A stretch of DNA of 64,000 nt, from contig NZ_BBXE01000016.1 in NCBI RefSeq assembly GCF_001570565.1, forward strand, positions 273,505 through 337,504. Direction: 5' to 3'. The position numbers and the translations under genes are program-made. Below the pieces are notes generated by a model. It saw only the letters and a list, made by a program, of their open reading frames with translations. It was not told the origin of the DNA and searched no databases. Shown here piece after piece: positions 34,622-44,896 of the stretch (within the stretch, counting starts at the first letter, position 1; every line of letters begins with the position of its first letter). This DNA is from Herbidospora yilanensis. Its GTDB lineage: Bacteria; Actinomycetota; Actinomycetes; Streptosporangiales; Streptosporangiaceae.

Positions 34622-35353
34622 GTGAAACGCCTCCTCCTCATCGGGATCGGCGCCGGAGACCCGGACCATCTCACCCTCCAGGCCGTCAAGGCCATCGCGG
34701 CCACCGACGTCTTCTTCATCGTCGACAAGGGTGCGGAGAAGCGCGACCTGACCGATCTGCGCCACCAGATGATCAAGGATCACGCGCGCGAGCCCCACCG
34801 GATCGTCACCGCGACCGACCCCGAGCGCGACCGCACCGCCGCCGCCTACGCCGAGGCGGTCGAAGACTGGCGCGAGCGCCGCGGCGTCCTCTATCACCGG
34901 ATGATCGACGAGGCTCTCGGCGAGGGGCAGATCGGGGCGTTCCTGATCTGGGGAGATCCGGGTGTGTACGACAGCACGCTCGCCGCGCTGGAAGGCCTCC
35001 CGGCCGGCGTCGACGTGGAGGTCGTGCCCGGCATCAGCGCCGTCGCCGCCCTGACCGCCCGCCACCGCGTCGGCCTGACGCGGGTCGCCCGCCCCGTCCA
35101 CCTGACCACCGGCCGCAGCCTCGCCGACGAGGGGCCGAGCGCCGACGACATGGTCGTCATGCTGGACGCCCGCCTCGCCTTCGAGGGCCTCGACGACTTC
35201 GACATCTACTGGGGCGCCTATCTCGGCACCCCCGACGAGATCCTGGTCGCCGGCCCGGTCGCCGAAGTCGCCCCCAAGATCAGGGAACTGCGCGCCCAGG
35301 CCAGGGAGCGCAAGGGCTGGATCATGGACACCTACCTGCTGCGCAGACGCTGA
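34622..35353 (+). CDS. cobF: Precorrin-6A synthase (deacetylating)
   Basis: A 243-residue SAM-dependent methyltransferase of the CobF family. It catalyses C1 methylation and deacetylation of precorrin-5 in aerobic cobalamin synthesis. It has the N-terminal GIGAGDPDHLTLQAVKAI, the family segment LIWGDPGVYDSTLAALE, and VVPGISAVAALTARHRVGL. GTG at 34622 begins KRLLLIGIGAGDP. It is 13 bp downstream of the MarR gene and may be co-transcribed. No other cobalamin gene is present in the window, so it is isolated from its pathway. Confidence 0.9.
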   Translation: MKRLLLIGIGAGDPDHLTLQAVKAIAATDVFFIVDKGAEKRDLTDLRHQMIKDHAREPHRIVTATDPERDRTAAAYAEAVEDWRERRGVLYHRMIDEALGEGQIGAFLIWGDPGVYDSTLAALEGLPAGVDVEVVPGISAVAALTARHRVGLTRVARPVHLTTGRSLADEGPSADDMVVMLDARLAFEGLDDFDIYWGAYLGTPDEILVAGPVAEVAPKIRELRAQARERKGWIMDTYLLRRR

Positions 35354-35383
35354 GACCGTTCCCTGAGCTGGTCGGAAGGCTGA

Positions 35384-36865
<1,482 letters not shown>

Positions 36866-36877
36866 TCACCGATCGTC

Positions 36878-36915
36878 CGAATCCCTGGCCGGCGGTCTCG
36901 CCGGCCAGGGATTCG
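36878..36915. terminator. Strong argG terminator
   Basis: A perfect 17-bp inverted repeat (36878-36894 with 36899-36915) and a 4-nt loop, 13 bp after the argG stop. No long T tract, as usual for actinobacteria. Confidence 0.8.
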
Positions 36916-36993
36916 TCATGTGCGGGACACGGGTGACCTCCACCGACGCGGGTATCCGAGAACGGCACCGACCCATCGACTGGGAGAGACGCC

Positions 36994-38316
36994 GTGAGGC
37001 TCGCACGACTCATGCTTCCACTCGCGCTGCTGCTCAGCGCGTGCGCGACGGCCGAGCAGGCGGCGCCTGCCGTGAGTTCGCCGGCCGTCACGTCGGGGGC
37101 GTACACCGGAGTGCCCGTTCCCGGCACCCCCGTCGGCGAGAAGCTGACGTGGTATCTGGGGGCGCTGTCGGCGCTGCCCATCCCGGCCGACCAGATCAAC
37201 AAGAACTTCGCGCCGTCTTTCCTCGAACAGGTGCCCGCCGCGCAGATCAACGAGGTCAGCGGCCAGCTCAAGGGCCTGCGGCTGGTCGAGATCCAGCGGG
37301 CCACCGAGACCGACCTCGTGGCCCTGGTCGAGTCGGGCGGGAACCGGGCGAAACTGACCATGGCCGTCGACCCGTCGGGGAAGATCGCCGGTCTGCTGGT
37401 CTCCCCGGCCGACGCGCCTGCCCCGGCGAGCTGGGGTGACATCGACGAACGCCTCGCGACCACGGCCCCGTCGGGCTTCCTCGCCGCGGGTCGGGACTGC
37501 GAGCCCGTCCACGGGATCGCCCCAGACCAGGCCCGTCCACTGGGTTCGATGTTCAAGCTGTACGTCCTGGGCGCCGTCGCCCGGGAGGTCAAGGCCGGCC
37601 GCCTGTCCTGGACCGACCAGTTGACCATCAGTGACACGAAGAAGAGCCTGCCCAGCGGGGAACTGCAAGACCGTCCCGACGGAACCGAGGTCACGGTCAA
37701 GGAGGCCGCCAAGCTGATGATCTCCATCAGCGACAACACCGCCACCGACCTGCTGATCGACCGCGTCGGCAAACCGGCCGTCGAGGCCGTGATCCGCGAC
37801 TGGTCGTCGAACGCCGACAAGAACATCCCCCTGCTGACCACCCGCGAACTGTTCGTGCTGAAAGGCGCCGACCACCCCGAGTACGCCGAGGGCTTCCTCA
37901 AGGCCCCCGACCGGCGCGCCTACCTGGAAGACGTCGTGGACAAGGTCCCGACCAGCGAGGTCACGCCGTGGACGACCCCTCGCGACGTCACCACGATCGA
38001 ATGGTTCGGCAGCCCCACCGACATGTGCCGCGCCCTGGTCGACCTCCACGGCCTCGGCGGCCCCGAACTGAACGAGATCATGGGCGCCAACGACGCGGGG
38101 CTCGGGCTCGACCAGAAGACCTGGCCCACGGTGTGGTTCAAGGGCGGCTCCGAGCCCGGCGTGCTGACGCTCGGCTTCCTGGCCAGGTCCGACCAGAACA
38201 AGATCGGCGTCGTGGTGGTCCAGTCCGTCGACGAGAAGAAGGCCCTTTCCGAGGTGGCCGCGGCGACCGAGGTCCTGGCGATCGTCCGGGGAGCCTTCGG
38301 CCTCCTTCACAGGTGA
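36994..38316 (+). CDS. Class-A beta-lactamase-like serine hydrolase lipoprotein
   Basis: A 440-residue exported lipoprotein: signal peptide with lipobox LLSAC (Cys16), an N-terminal Cpl-7/NTF2-like helper domain (about 45-140), then a penicillin-binding/beta-lactamase fold. Catalytic motifs are SMFK (Ser185-Lys188), SDN (246-248) and KGG (about 393-395). The class A Glu166-containing loop is not evident, so it may be a transpeptidase or carboxypeptidase-like hydrolase rather than a true beta-lactamase. GTG at 36994 has GGGAGAG 5 nt upstream. Confidence 0.82.
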   Translation: MRLARLMLPLALLLSACATAEQAAPAVSSPAVTSGAYTGVPVPGTPVGEKLTWYLGALSALPIPADQINKNFAPSFLEQVPAAQINEVSGQLKGLRLVEIQRATETDLVALVESGGNRAKLTMAVDPSGKIAGLLVSPADAPAPASWGDIDERLATTAPSGFLAAGRDCEPVHGIAPDQARPLGSMFKLYVLGAVAREVKAGRLSWTDQLTISDTKKSLPSGELQDRPDGTEVTVKEAAKLMISISDNTATDLLIDRVGKPAVEAVIRDWSSNADKNIPLLTTRELFVLKGADHPEYAEGFLKAPDRRAYLEDVVDKVPTSEVTPWTTPRDVTTIEWFGSPTDMCRALVDLHGLGGPELNEIMGANDAGLGLDQKTWPTVWFKGGSEPGVLTLGFLARSDQNKIGVVVVQSVDEKKALSEVAAATEVLAIVRGAFGLLHR

Positions 38317-38354
38317 GCCCGGGTTTTGTCGGTGCCGGTCGATAGTGTGTTCGT

Positions 38355-38729
38355 ATGAGTTACGCCATCAGCTTCCTGCCGCTGGAGGAGAGGGCCCCGG
38401 AGACGGTCGACTACGCGATCTGGTCGACCGTCGCCGTCGCGGTGCGCGACGTGCTCGGCGTGGTGTCCGAAGACCTGCTGAACTGCGAGGTGACCCAGCT
38501 CTCCACCGGTCTCATGGTGACCTGTCACCTGGGCCGGTGGAGCGTCACCCTGCCCGGCCCGCCCACCGACCAGATCACGACGTCGCTGCGCGAGGTCGCC
38601 GAGATCGTCGAACGCGCGACGGGGCTGACCGCCTACGACCCCCGGCTCGGCACCACGCTCTCGGAGCCCGGCGACTACGCCCGCTCGATCGAGGCCTTCG
38701 ACGCCGTGGCGGCGCAGCCGGGCGCGTGA
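38355..38729 (+). CDS. Hypothetical protein (124 aa)
   Basis: A soluble, acidic 124-residue protein (MSYAISFLPLEERAPETV start; GLMVTCHLGRWSVTLPGPP in the middle). It looks like a mixed alpha/beta single domain. ATG at 38355 is 6 nt after TAGTGT (38343-38348), a leaderless start. No family recognised and no functional context: a serine hydrolase gene ends 38 bp upstream. Confidence 0.7.
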   Translation: MSYAISFLPLEERAPETVDYAIWSTVAVAVRDVLGVVSEDLLNCEVTQLSTGLMVTCHLGRWSVTLPGPPTDQITTSLREVAEIVERATGLTAYDPRLGTTLSEPGDYARSIEAFDAVAAQPGA

Positions 38730-38813
38730 CGGTGTCAGGCTCGATCGCCGGCCGAGCTGTTTGATCAGCCGGGGCAGCCGAATGGGTGGTGCGCGTGCGA
38801 TGATTGCGGGGCT

Positions 38814-39332
38814 ATGTCTGCGGCGCTGCCCTTTCGTCTCGCCCGTGCCACGGTGTTCGCCGTGGTCTGTTCGGGGCTTGCCGCCGTCGCCCACACCTTC
38901 GCCGGCGGGTCGGTCACCGCTCCGGGGTTGTCCGCCGCGTTCGCCCTCACGCTGGTCGCCGCCTTCCCGCTGACCGCGCGCGAACGCACGGCCGGCGAGA
39001 TCATGCCGCTGCTGGGGGCCATGCAGGTGCTGCTGCACCTGCTCTTCTCCGTCCTCCACGTCTCCTCGCCCGAACGGCTCGCCGGGCATCTGCACATGCC
39101 GAGCCTGAGCATGATCGTCCTGCACGTCTGGGCGGTCGTCGTCACCGCCTGGTGGCTGGGCCGGGGCGAAGAACTGTTCTGGACGCTGCTGCGCCGGCTC
39201 GCCGGCCGGATCGTCCCGATCATGTCGCTGCCGCGACCTGTTTCGGTGACAGGCGTTCCCGTGCCGGTCGCACCTGTTGTCGTGAAGAGCACCTCTCGTC
39301 ATCCTGTCGAAGGGCGCGGCCCTCCTCGTTGA
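38814..39332 (+). CDS. Four-helix membrane protein
   Basis: A 172-residue protein with four predicted helices (about 10-30, 38-52, 63-84 and 98-118) and a Pro/Arg-rich cytosolic tail (about 135-172). His residues lie near helix ends (LLHLLFSVLHVSS, GHLHMPSLSMIVLHVW), so metal or heme contact is conceivable given the copC/copD genes 1.2 kb downstream (inference). ATG at 38814 gives a clean hydrophobic N-terminus. A P450 gene follows after 44 bp. Confidence 0.65.
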   Translation: MSAALPFRLARATVFAVVCSGLAAVAHTFAGGSVTAPGLSAAFALTLVAAFPLTARERTAGEIMPLLGAMQVLLHLLFSVLHVSSPERLAGHLHMPSLSMIVLHVWAVVVTAWWLGRGEELFWTLLRRLAGRIVPIMSLPRPVSVTGVPVPVAPVVVKSTSRHPVEGRGPPR

Positions 39333-39376
39333 GGCCGAACGCTCCTTCCACCCATGACGATGAGGAACCATCTGTA

Positions 39377-40546
39377 ATGTCCGATTCCGAGTTTCCGCTT
39401 GTGCAGTTTCTGCGCGACCGGATGGATCCCATAGCCGAGCTGTCCCAGATCCGGGCCGAACGCGCCGTCCATCCACTGACCATTCCGGGCGGCTCGACGG
39501 TCTGGCTGGTGACCCGGTACGAAGACGTACGGGCCGTGCTGGGCGACACCGCGCGGTTCAGCAACGACTTCGGCAACATCACCGGCATGGGGTCGAATCA
39601 GGACGACCCGGGTGGCCTGGGCTTCCGCGACCCGCCCGAGCACACGCGGCTGCGCCGCATGCTCACGCCGGAGTTCACGATGCACCGGCTGCGGCGGCTC
39701 GAACCCCGCATCACCGCCATCGTGAACGAGCAGCTCGACCTGGTGCAGAAGGAAGGCGCACCGGCCGACCTCGTGTCGTCGTTCGCGTTGCCGATCCCGT
39801 CGCTCGTCGTGTGCGAGCTCCTCGGCGTCCCCTACGAGGACCGCTCCGACTTCCTGCGCTTCTCGACCGACCGGTTCGACTTCTCGGCCGGGCCGGAGGC
39901 CTCGCTCCAGGCCATCAACGACTCGATGGCCTACCTGACCGAGCTGGTCGCGCGGGAACGCCGCTCGCCCGGCGAAGGTCTGCTCGGGGCGCTGCTGCGG
40001 GAACACGGAGACGACGTCACCGACCGTGAGCTGGCCAGTCTCGCCGACGGCCTGCTGACCGGCGGCCACGACACGACCACGAGCATGCTCGCCCTCGGCA
40101 CTCTCTGGCTGCTGGAGAACCCCGAGTTCCTCGCTCTCGTATGCGACACCGACGACCACATCGACAAGGTCGTCGAGGAGCTGTTGCGTTACATGACCGT
40201 CGTCCAGGTCGCGTTCCCGAGGTTCGCCCGGGAAGATCTCGAACTCGCGGGCCAGCCGATCGCGAAGGGCGAGATGGTGCTCTGCTCGCTCTCGGCGGCC
40301 AACCGCGACGCGATCCTCGGCGAGGACATGGACACCGCCGATCCGAACCGCCGGGAGCTCAAATCCCACCTGGCCTTCGGTCACGGCGTACATCGATGCA
40401 TCGGCGCCCCCTTGGCGCGGATGGAAATGCGTGTCGCCTACCCCGCCCTGCTGCGGCGGTTCCCCGGCCTGCGACTCGCAGGCGAGCCCGCGTACCGCCA
40501 GGTCGCGATCGTCTACGGCCTCGACTCGCTGCCGGTCGAATGGTGA
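39377..40546 (+). CDS. Cytochrome P450
   Basis: A 389-residue soluble bacterial P450. The I-helix oxygen-binding motif is LLTGGHDTTTSML. The K-helix ExxR is EELLRYM, and the heme-binding loop is FGHGVHRCIGAPLAR with the axial Cys. ATG at 39377 has GAGGAA 9 nt upstream. No ferredoxin, ferredoxin reductase or biosynthetic cluster is adjacent, so substrate and redox partner are unknown. Confidence 0.93.
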   Translation: MSDSEFPLVQFLRDRMDPIAELSQIRAERAVHPLTIPGGSTVWLVTRYEDVRAVLGDTARFSNDFGNITGMGSNQDDPGGLGFRDPPEHTRLRRMLTPEFTMHRLRRLEPRITAIVNEQLDLVQKEGAPADLVSSFALPIPSLVVCELLGVPYEDRSDFLRFSTDRFDFSAGPEASLQAINDSMAYLTELVARERRSPGEGLLGALLREHGDDVTDRELASLADGLLTGGHDTTTSMLALGTLWLLENPEFLALVCDTDDHIDKVVEELLRYMTVVQVAFPRFAREDLELAGQPIAKGEMVLCSLSAANRDAILGEDMDTADPNRRELKSHLAFGHGVHRCIGAPLARMEMRVAYPALLRRFPGLRLAGEPAYRQVAIVYGLDSLPVEW

Positions 40547-40573
40547 CCTGACTCCATCGGACGGAGTTTTCTC

Positions 40574-41170
40574 ATGCTTTTCCGCAGAACGGCGGCCCTC
40601 GTCCTGCTGGCGACCGCCGCGCTCTGGCCCGCTTCGGCGGCGCAGGCGCACGACGTACTGAAATCCAGCAACCCGAAGGAGAACGCCAAAGTCGAGAGCT
40701 TGACCGAGGTGGTGCTGGAATTCAGCAACTCGGTGCGGTTCCCGAAGGTCGTCGTCAACGGCCCCGACGACAAGAACTACGCGTCGGGCGAGGCGGAGCG
40801 CGACGGCCACAAGGTGATCCAGGCCGTGTCGGGTCCGCTGCCGGCCGGGAAATACGTCATCGCCTACCGGATCGTCTCCTCCGACGGGCACCCGCGAACG
40901 GGTGAGGTGCCGTTCACGGTGACCGCCCCGGAGTCCCCGACCTCCGAGCCCTCCGAGGCGGTCGCCGACTCCTCGCCTTCCGCTTCGCCGGAGCCGATCC
41001 CCGTCGCGGCCGCCACGCCGCCGTCGGTGGACGTCACCCCGCAGAGCAGCGCCGAAGACGCTGACTCCGGGGGCGGCGGCGGGTTCCTGATCCTGGCGAT
41101 CGGCGTGGGCGTGGTCGCGGTGGCGGCCGTGGTCATGGCGACGAGACGGAAACCGAACAAGAGCGACTGA
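40574..41170 (+). CDS. CopC-domain copper-binding membrane-anchored protein
   Basis: A 198-residue protein: signal peptide (about 1-25), mature N-terminal His in AHDVLKSSNP (the Cu-binding first residue), a CopC beta-sandwich (about 26-116) with YRIVSSDGHPRTGEVPFTV supplying the second His, a Ser/Pro linker, and a C-terminal membrane helix (about 168-190). It handles copper outside the membrane. ATG at 40574 has GGACGGAG upstream. The CopD-CtaG fusion follows after 70 bp, as in many actinobacteria. Confidence 0.88.
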   Translation: MLFRRTAALVLLATAALWPASAAQAHDVLKSSNPKENAKVESLTEVVLEFSNSVRFPKVVVNGPDDKNYASGEAERDGHKVIQAVSGPLPAGKYVIAYRIVSSDGHPRTGEVPFTVTAPESPTSEPSEAVADSSPSASPEPIPVAAATPPSVDVTPQSSAEDADSGGGGGFLILAIGVGVVAVAAVVMATRRKPNKSD

Positions 41171-41240
41171 CGCACAGCACCCCCTGACAGCGCTTCCGAC
41201 TCGGTAGTGCTCTCACCGGCTTTACCCCGGAAGGCTGGAT

Positions 41241-43235
41241 ATGAGGTTCCCCCCACGTGCCCAGGTGACCGTCACCGTCGTCGCGACGGTGACGGTCCTG
41301 TTCGCGGTCCTCTGGTACGGCGGCGGGCGTCCCGCCGCGCTCGTCGAAGGGCTGCCCTCGCCCGGTCTCCTGACCGAATGGGGGCTGCCCTTCGTCAGGC
41401 TGCTGCACGACGTCTGCTCGGTCGCGACGGTCGGCCTGCTGCTGACGTCGGTCGCCTTCACCCGCGACGAGGCGATCCGCACCTCGGCGCGGCGGCAGGT
41501 CGTGTGGTGGGCCTCCGGCTGGGCGCTGACCGCACTGGCCACGATCGCACTGACGTTGTCGGACTTCCTGGGCCTGCCGATCCCCGAGGCCCTGGGCGCG
41601 GGGGTGCTGGAGACGTTCGTCCTCTACATCCCGCAGGGCCAGGCGTTCCTGCTCGTGGCCATGATCGCGCTGGTGATCGCGGTCTGCGCGATGCTCCGCG
41701 GTGCCGAGCCGGTGCTCCTCGGCGCTGCGGTCTTCGCCGCCCTGCCGCCCGCGTATGTCGGACATTCGGCCTCGGCCGCCGACCACAACCTCGCGGTGTC
41801 GAGCCTGATGCTGCACATCGCCGCCGCCGCGATCTGGGTCGGCGGCCTGTACGGCGTCCTCACCTTGGTCAGGCGCGACCGCGACCTGGTGTGGGGGATC
41901 CGCCGGTTCAGCGCGGTGGCGCTCTGCGCCTACGCGGCGGTGGGCGCGTCGGGGCTGATCAACGCCTGGGTCCGGCTGGGCGGGCTGACGACGCTGTTCG
42001 AGTCCCGGTACGGGCTGCTGGTGCTCGCCAAGATCGCGGCGCTGGCGGTTCTGGGCTGGTTCGGCTGGCGGCACCGGAAGGTGACGATCGCCCGGCTGGA
42101 GGCCGCGGCGGCGGACCCGGTGGAGTCGGTCGCCGAGGGGCCGGCTCAGACGGAAGCCCTAGAGGAACAGGTGGACGACGGCGAAGAGTCGTCGGGTGAG
42201 GCGGCTGAGCGGCAGGAAGGCGCGGTCGCCGCCGGGCCGGCTCAGGAAGAAGCCGGGGCCGCGCCGCCGCCGCGACTTTCGGCGGCCGCTGTGGAAGGGC
42301 GGCGGCCGTTCCTGCGGCTGGCGGCCGTCGAGGTGGCGATCATGACCGCGACCATGGCGCTCGCCGTCGGGTTGTCGCGGACCCCGCCGCCCGCGACCGC
42401 CGACGTTCCCAACGTCAACGCGGCCCTCGGCTACCCGCTTCCGTCCATCTCGTTCGACCGGCTGCTCTCCCAGTCGCGCCTCGATCCGATCATCCTGCTC
42501 GGCATCGCCGGTCTGGTGATCGCCTACCTGGCCGGCCTGCGCCGCCAGGCCTGGCCCGTCGGCCGGACCGTCGCCTATTTCGCGGGCGTCCTGGTGCTGC
42601 TCTACGCCTCGACCGGTGGGCTGTCCGCCTACGGCCCGGCGGTCTTCTCGGTCGTATCGGTCGAATACGCGCTCCTCGGAACGCTGGCCCCGGCCCTGAT
42701 GGCCTACGGCGCGCCGATCGGGCTCGCCGGAGGGCGGGAACTGTTGCCGAGGTTCCTCGCCAACCCGGCCGTCGCGCTGGCGCTCTATGCCGCGTCGCCG
42801 GTCTTCCTCTACGTCCTCGGGTTCTTCGAGCTCGCCCAGTCGAGCCACGCGCTGCACCTGGCGATGGTCGTCGTCCAGGTCGTGGCGGGGCTGGTGTTCT
42901 TCGTCGTGGTGGCGGGTGTCGATCCGCTGCCGAGGGCGGTGCACACGTACACGAGGATCCAGCTCGTCGGGATCGCGGTCGCGGTGCAGGTCGCGGTCGG
43001 GGTGCTCCTCCTACTCGGGCCGCTTCGGGCCGAGGACTGGTATGCCCTGGTCGCCGTCGACTGGGCGCCCGATCGGGCCGGTGACCAGCGGCTGGGCGCG
43101 CTGCTGGCGGCGGGGATCACGCTGACGGTGTTGCTGGCGGTGCTGGTGAGCCTGCTGGTACGCGTCGTCGCGGCCCACCGCCGGGTTTCGATTCTCAACG
43201 TGCAAAAGATGGACGATCGTCGGCAGAAGAAGTAA
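41241..43235 (+). CDS. CopD / CtaG (caa3_CtaG) fusion membrane protein
   Basis: A 664-residue protein. The first half (about 1-290) is CopD-like with eight helices and conserved His (LLHDVCSV, VGHSASAADHN, LHIAAAAIWVGGL). An acidic Gln/Glu/Ala linker (about 295-345) follows, and then a CtaG-type domain for cytochrome c oxidase assembly (about 350-650; LLYASTGGLSAYGPAVFSV, SHALHLAMVVVQVVAGLVFF). The fusion moves copper delivered by CopC toward oxidase assembly (family inference). ATG at 41241 has GGAAGG upstream. In S. coelicolor such fusions occur with Sco1 proteins; none is seen here. Confidence 0.88.
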   Translation: MRFPPRAQVTVTVVATVTVLFAVLWYGGGRPAALVEGLPSPGLLTEWGLPFVRLLHDVCSVATVGLLLTSVAFTRDEAIRTSARRQVVWWASGWALTALATIALTLSDFLGLPIPEALGAGVLETFVLYIPQGQAFLLVAMIALVIAVCAMLRGAEPVLLGAAVFAALPPAYVGHSASAADHNLAVSSLMLHIAAAAIWVGGLYGVLTLVRRDRDLVWGIRRFSAVALCAYAAVGASGLINAWVRLGGLTTLFESRYGLLVLAKIAALAVLGWFGWRHRKVTIARLEAAAADPVESVAEGPAQTEALEEQVDDGEESSGEAAERQEGAVAAGPAQEEAGAAPPPRLSAAAVEGRRPFLRLAAVEVAIMTATMALAVGLSRTPPPATADVPNVNAALGYPLPSISFDRLLSQSRLDPIILLGIAGLVIAYLAGLRRQAWPVGRTVAYFAGVLVLLYASTGGLSAYGPAVFSVVSVEYALLGTLAPALMAYGAPIGLAGGRELLPRFLANPAVALALYAASPVFLYVLGFFELAQSSHALHLAMVVVQVVAGLVFFVVVAGVDPLPRAVHTYTRIQLVGIAVAVQVAVGVLLLLGPLRAEDWYALVAVDWAPDRAGDQRLGALLAAGITLTVLLAVLVSLLVRVVAAHRRVSILNVQKMDDRRQKK

Positions 43236-43245
43236 CGTCACCCTC

Positions 43246-43869
43246 ATGGCCGTCAAGGTAAGCCGCCGGCCGGTTCCCCCGCCGGCCCCCGCCCCCCGCA
43301 AGCCGTACCTCATCGTGGTTCTGCTCGTCGTCGTGCTGGCCGCGGGTGTGGGCATCGGTTATCTGGTCGGACGTCCCGACTCGGTCGAGAAGATGCAGAT
43401 CTCCGACCTCAAGCGGGACGCCGAGCAGATCAAGACCCTGACCGACCAGGCTCGCCTGACGGTCGAGGAACTGGACAAGATCCTGCCCGCCATGGCGGAG
43501 GCCGGTCCGCCGGACGTCCCGGCGTGGCAGGAGGCCATTCGCAAAGCGGTCGAACGCCACTCTGAGACGCCGAGCGGGATGACCGAGACGAACGTCGCCA
43601 GGGGCGGCTTCCGGAGCGCGGTGAACGCTCTGTCGATCTCCGTCGACCTGCTCGCCGCGGCGCAGAACCTGCCCGAGTCCGACCGGGCGCCCTACGTCGA
43701 ACTGGCCACCCGGCAGCGCACGCTCGCCGTCACGACCTGGTCGGTCGCCGCCACCCAGCTCGACCAGCTCAACGTCGAAGCCGGTTACGGCCACCAGCAC
43801 GCGTACCTGTCGGGAGCCCCCGGTGAGGGCGGCATGCACGCGGACGAAATTCCGGAAGGCACGGAGTGA
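43246..43869 (+). CDS. Membrane-anchored hypothetical protein
   Basis: A 207-residue protein with a basic Pro-rich N-terminus, one membrane helix (about 21-42) and an extracytoplasmic helical domain (DLKRDAEQIKTLTDQARLTVEELDKIL and later heptad-like segments), then a His-containing tail (GYGHQHAYLSGAPGEGGMHAD). ATG at 43246 is 7 nt after TAACGT (43233-43238), so it can be transcribed separately despite lying 10 bp from the CopD-CtaG stop. The His-rich tail next to copper genes is suggestive only. A terminator follows. Confidence 0.75.
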   Translation: MAVKVSRRPVPPPAPAPRKPYLIVVLLVVVLAAGVGIGYLVGRPDSVEKMQISDLKRDAEQIKTLTDQARLTVEELDKILPAMAEAGPPDVPAWQEAIRKAVERHSETPSGMTETNVARGGFRSAVNALSISVDLLAAAQNLPESDRAPYVELATRQRTLAVTTWSVAATQLDQLNVEAGYGHQHAYLSGAPGEGGMHADEIPEGTE

Positions 43870-43889
43870 CCTCGGTCCTCCATCTGGCT

Positions 43890-43919
43890 CCGGCGGGTGT
43901 GGTCGCGTCCACCCGCCGG
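43890..43919. terminator. Terminator between convergent genes
   Basis: A perfect 10-bp inverted repeat CCGGCGGGTG (43890-43899) with its complement (43910-43919), loop 10 nt. Confidence 0.7.
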
Positions 43920-43964
43920 TCCGGGACCGCAAGCCCATGGACCTACGGATATTGACACATCGGC

Positions 43965-44351
43965 CTATTCAGGGCTGCACCACTCCGCGACGGCGGCGAC
44001 GAAACCCTCCGCCGTCGGCGCCGCCACCGCGAGCTGCTCGGCGGCGAACGTGGCGAACTGCATGGGGTCTTCGGGGGAGGCGAGGATCTTCTCGCAGACC
44101 TGGGAGCCGACCGTGAGGGCCTTCTCCTGGTTGGTCGCGAGGGCCGGGTCGACCGAGGCCAAAGTGGTGAAGAAGGCCTTCTTCTGGCCTTCGGAAGGTT
44201 CGGGTGCGGCGGGGACCGTGATCTCCGTCGGGCTGGCCTGGACTGCGGCCGTAGGTGCCTCTGACGTCGCCGGCGCCGCCGTCTCCGCGTCCCCCGCGCA
44301 ACCTGCGACGGCGAGGACGGCAACAGCGAGAGTGGTAGCGAGTCGAATCAT
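43965..44351 (-). CDS. Small DUF732-like lipoprotein
   Basis: A 128-residue exported lipoprotein: lipobox LAVAGC (Cys18), an Ala/Pro/Thr linker, then a short helical domain with two Cys (GSQVCEKI and EWCSPE, likely a disulfide), as in DUF732 proteins of actinobacteria. ATG at 44351 lies 16 nt downstream of a long inverted repeat. Function unknown. Confidence 0.75.
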   Translation of the reverse strand: MIRLATTLAVAVLAVAGCAGDAETAAPATSEAPTAAVQASPTEITVPAAPEPSEGQKKAFFTTLASVDPALATNQEKALTVGSQVCEKILASPEDPMQFATFAAEQLAVAAPTAEGFVAAVAEWCSPE

Positions 44352-44366
44352 GAAAAATCACCCTAG

Positions 44367-44396
44367 CGCCCACCCCTCCCGTGGGAGGGGCGGGCG
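44367..44396. repeat. Long inverted repeat before the lipoprotein gene
   Basis: 14-bp arms (44367-44380 and 44383-44396) with one A/C mismatch and a 2-nt centre. It sits in the 5' region of the lipoprotein gene, so an operator is more likely than a terminator. The rest of the 44352-44636 gap shows no gene. Confidence 0.5.
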
Positions 44397-44636
44397 TGGA
44401 TTGCCGTGCTATGGACAGCCCGCTCCCGCATGTCGTGGAATGGCGACGAGTGCGGTTCGCAGGTGAGAAGCCATACGTTAACCGTCCCATCCGGACGGAT
44501 CGGGAAGGATGACTTACCAGTCCATAACGATCAGCCATCGGGCCCGTCACAACCAGCCGGTAGCCGTCGCCCTCAGGGTCGACTTCTGTCGGCGCCCCAG
44601 GTCAACGTGACAGGCACGACAGAGAGAGATTCAGCG

Positions 44637-44882
44637 ATGCAACAGTGGCACCGTTCGACCCCACTACCGCAGGTGTGGCCGACTGACCGGTATGAGGTTA
44701 AGAGCACCAGGCCGGCGCCTGATTTCACGTCAGTTGACCGATATCACTTCGCCGAGCTGGCGCTGGAATCGGCGGAGAACTTGATGTCGTCAGGGTGGGT
44801 CACCCATGTGACAGTCGTCAGGATCGACGACGGGACCGTCCTTTTCGACACCAAGGCGGTGGTTCCGTTGGAAGCCTGGTAG
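44637..44882 (+). CDS. Small hypothetical protein (81 aa)
   Basis: An 81-residue soluble protein: MQQWHRSTPLPQVWPTDRYE, a central helix FAELALESAENLMSSG, and a beta hairpin VTHVTVVRIDDGTVLFDTKAV. ATG at 44637 has GAGAGAGA 7 nt upstream. It is 14 bp upstream of the NUDIX-NYN gene and probably co-transcribed with it, so a shared function is possible. No family recognised. Confidence 0.65.
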   Translation: MQQWHRSTPLPQVWPTDRYEVKSTRPAPDFTSVDRYHFAELALESAENLMSSGWVTHVTVVRIDDGTVLFDTKAVVPLEAW

Positions 44883-44896
44883 CCCATCATTGACCC

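Noticed and set aside
39377..43235. Biosynthetic gene cluster around the P450
   Set aside because: No core biosynthetic enzyme, ferredoxin or tailoring genes are nearby; neighbours are copper-handling genes.
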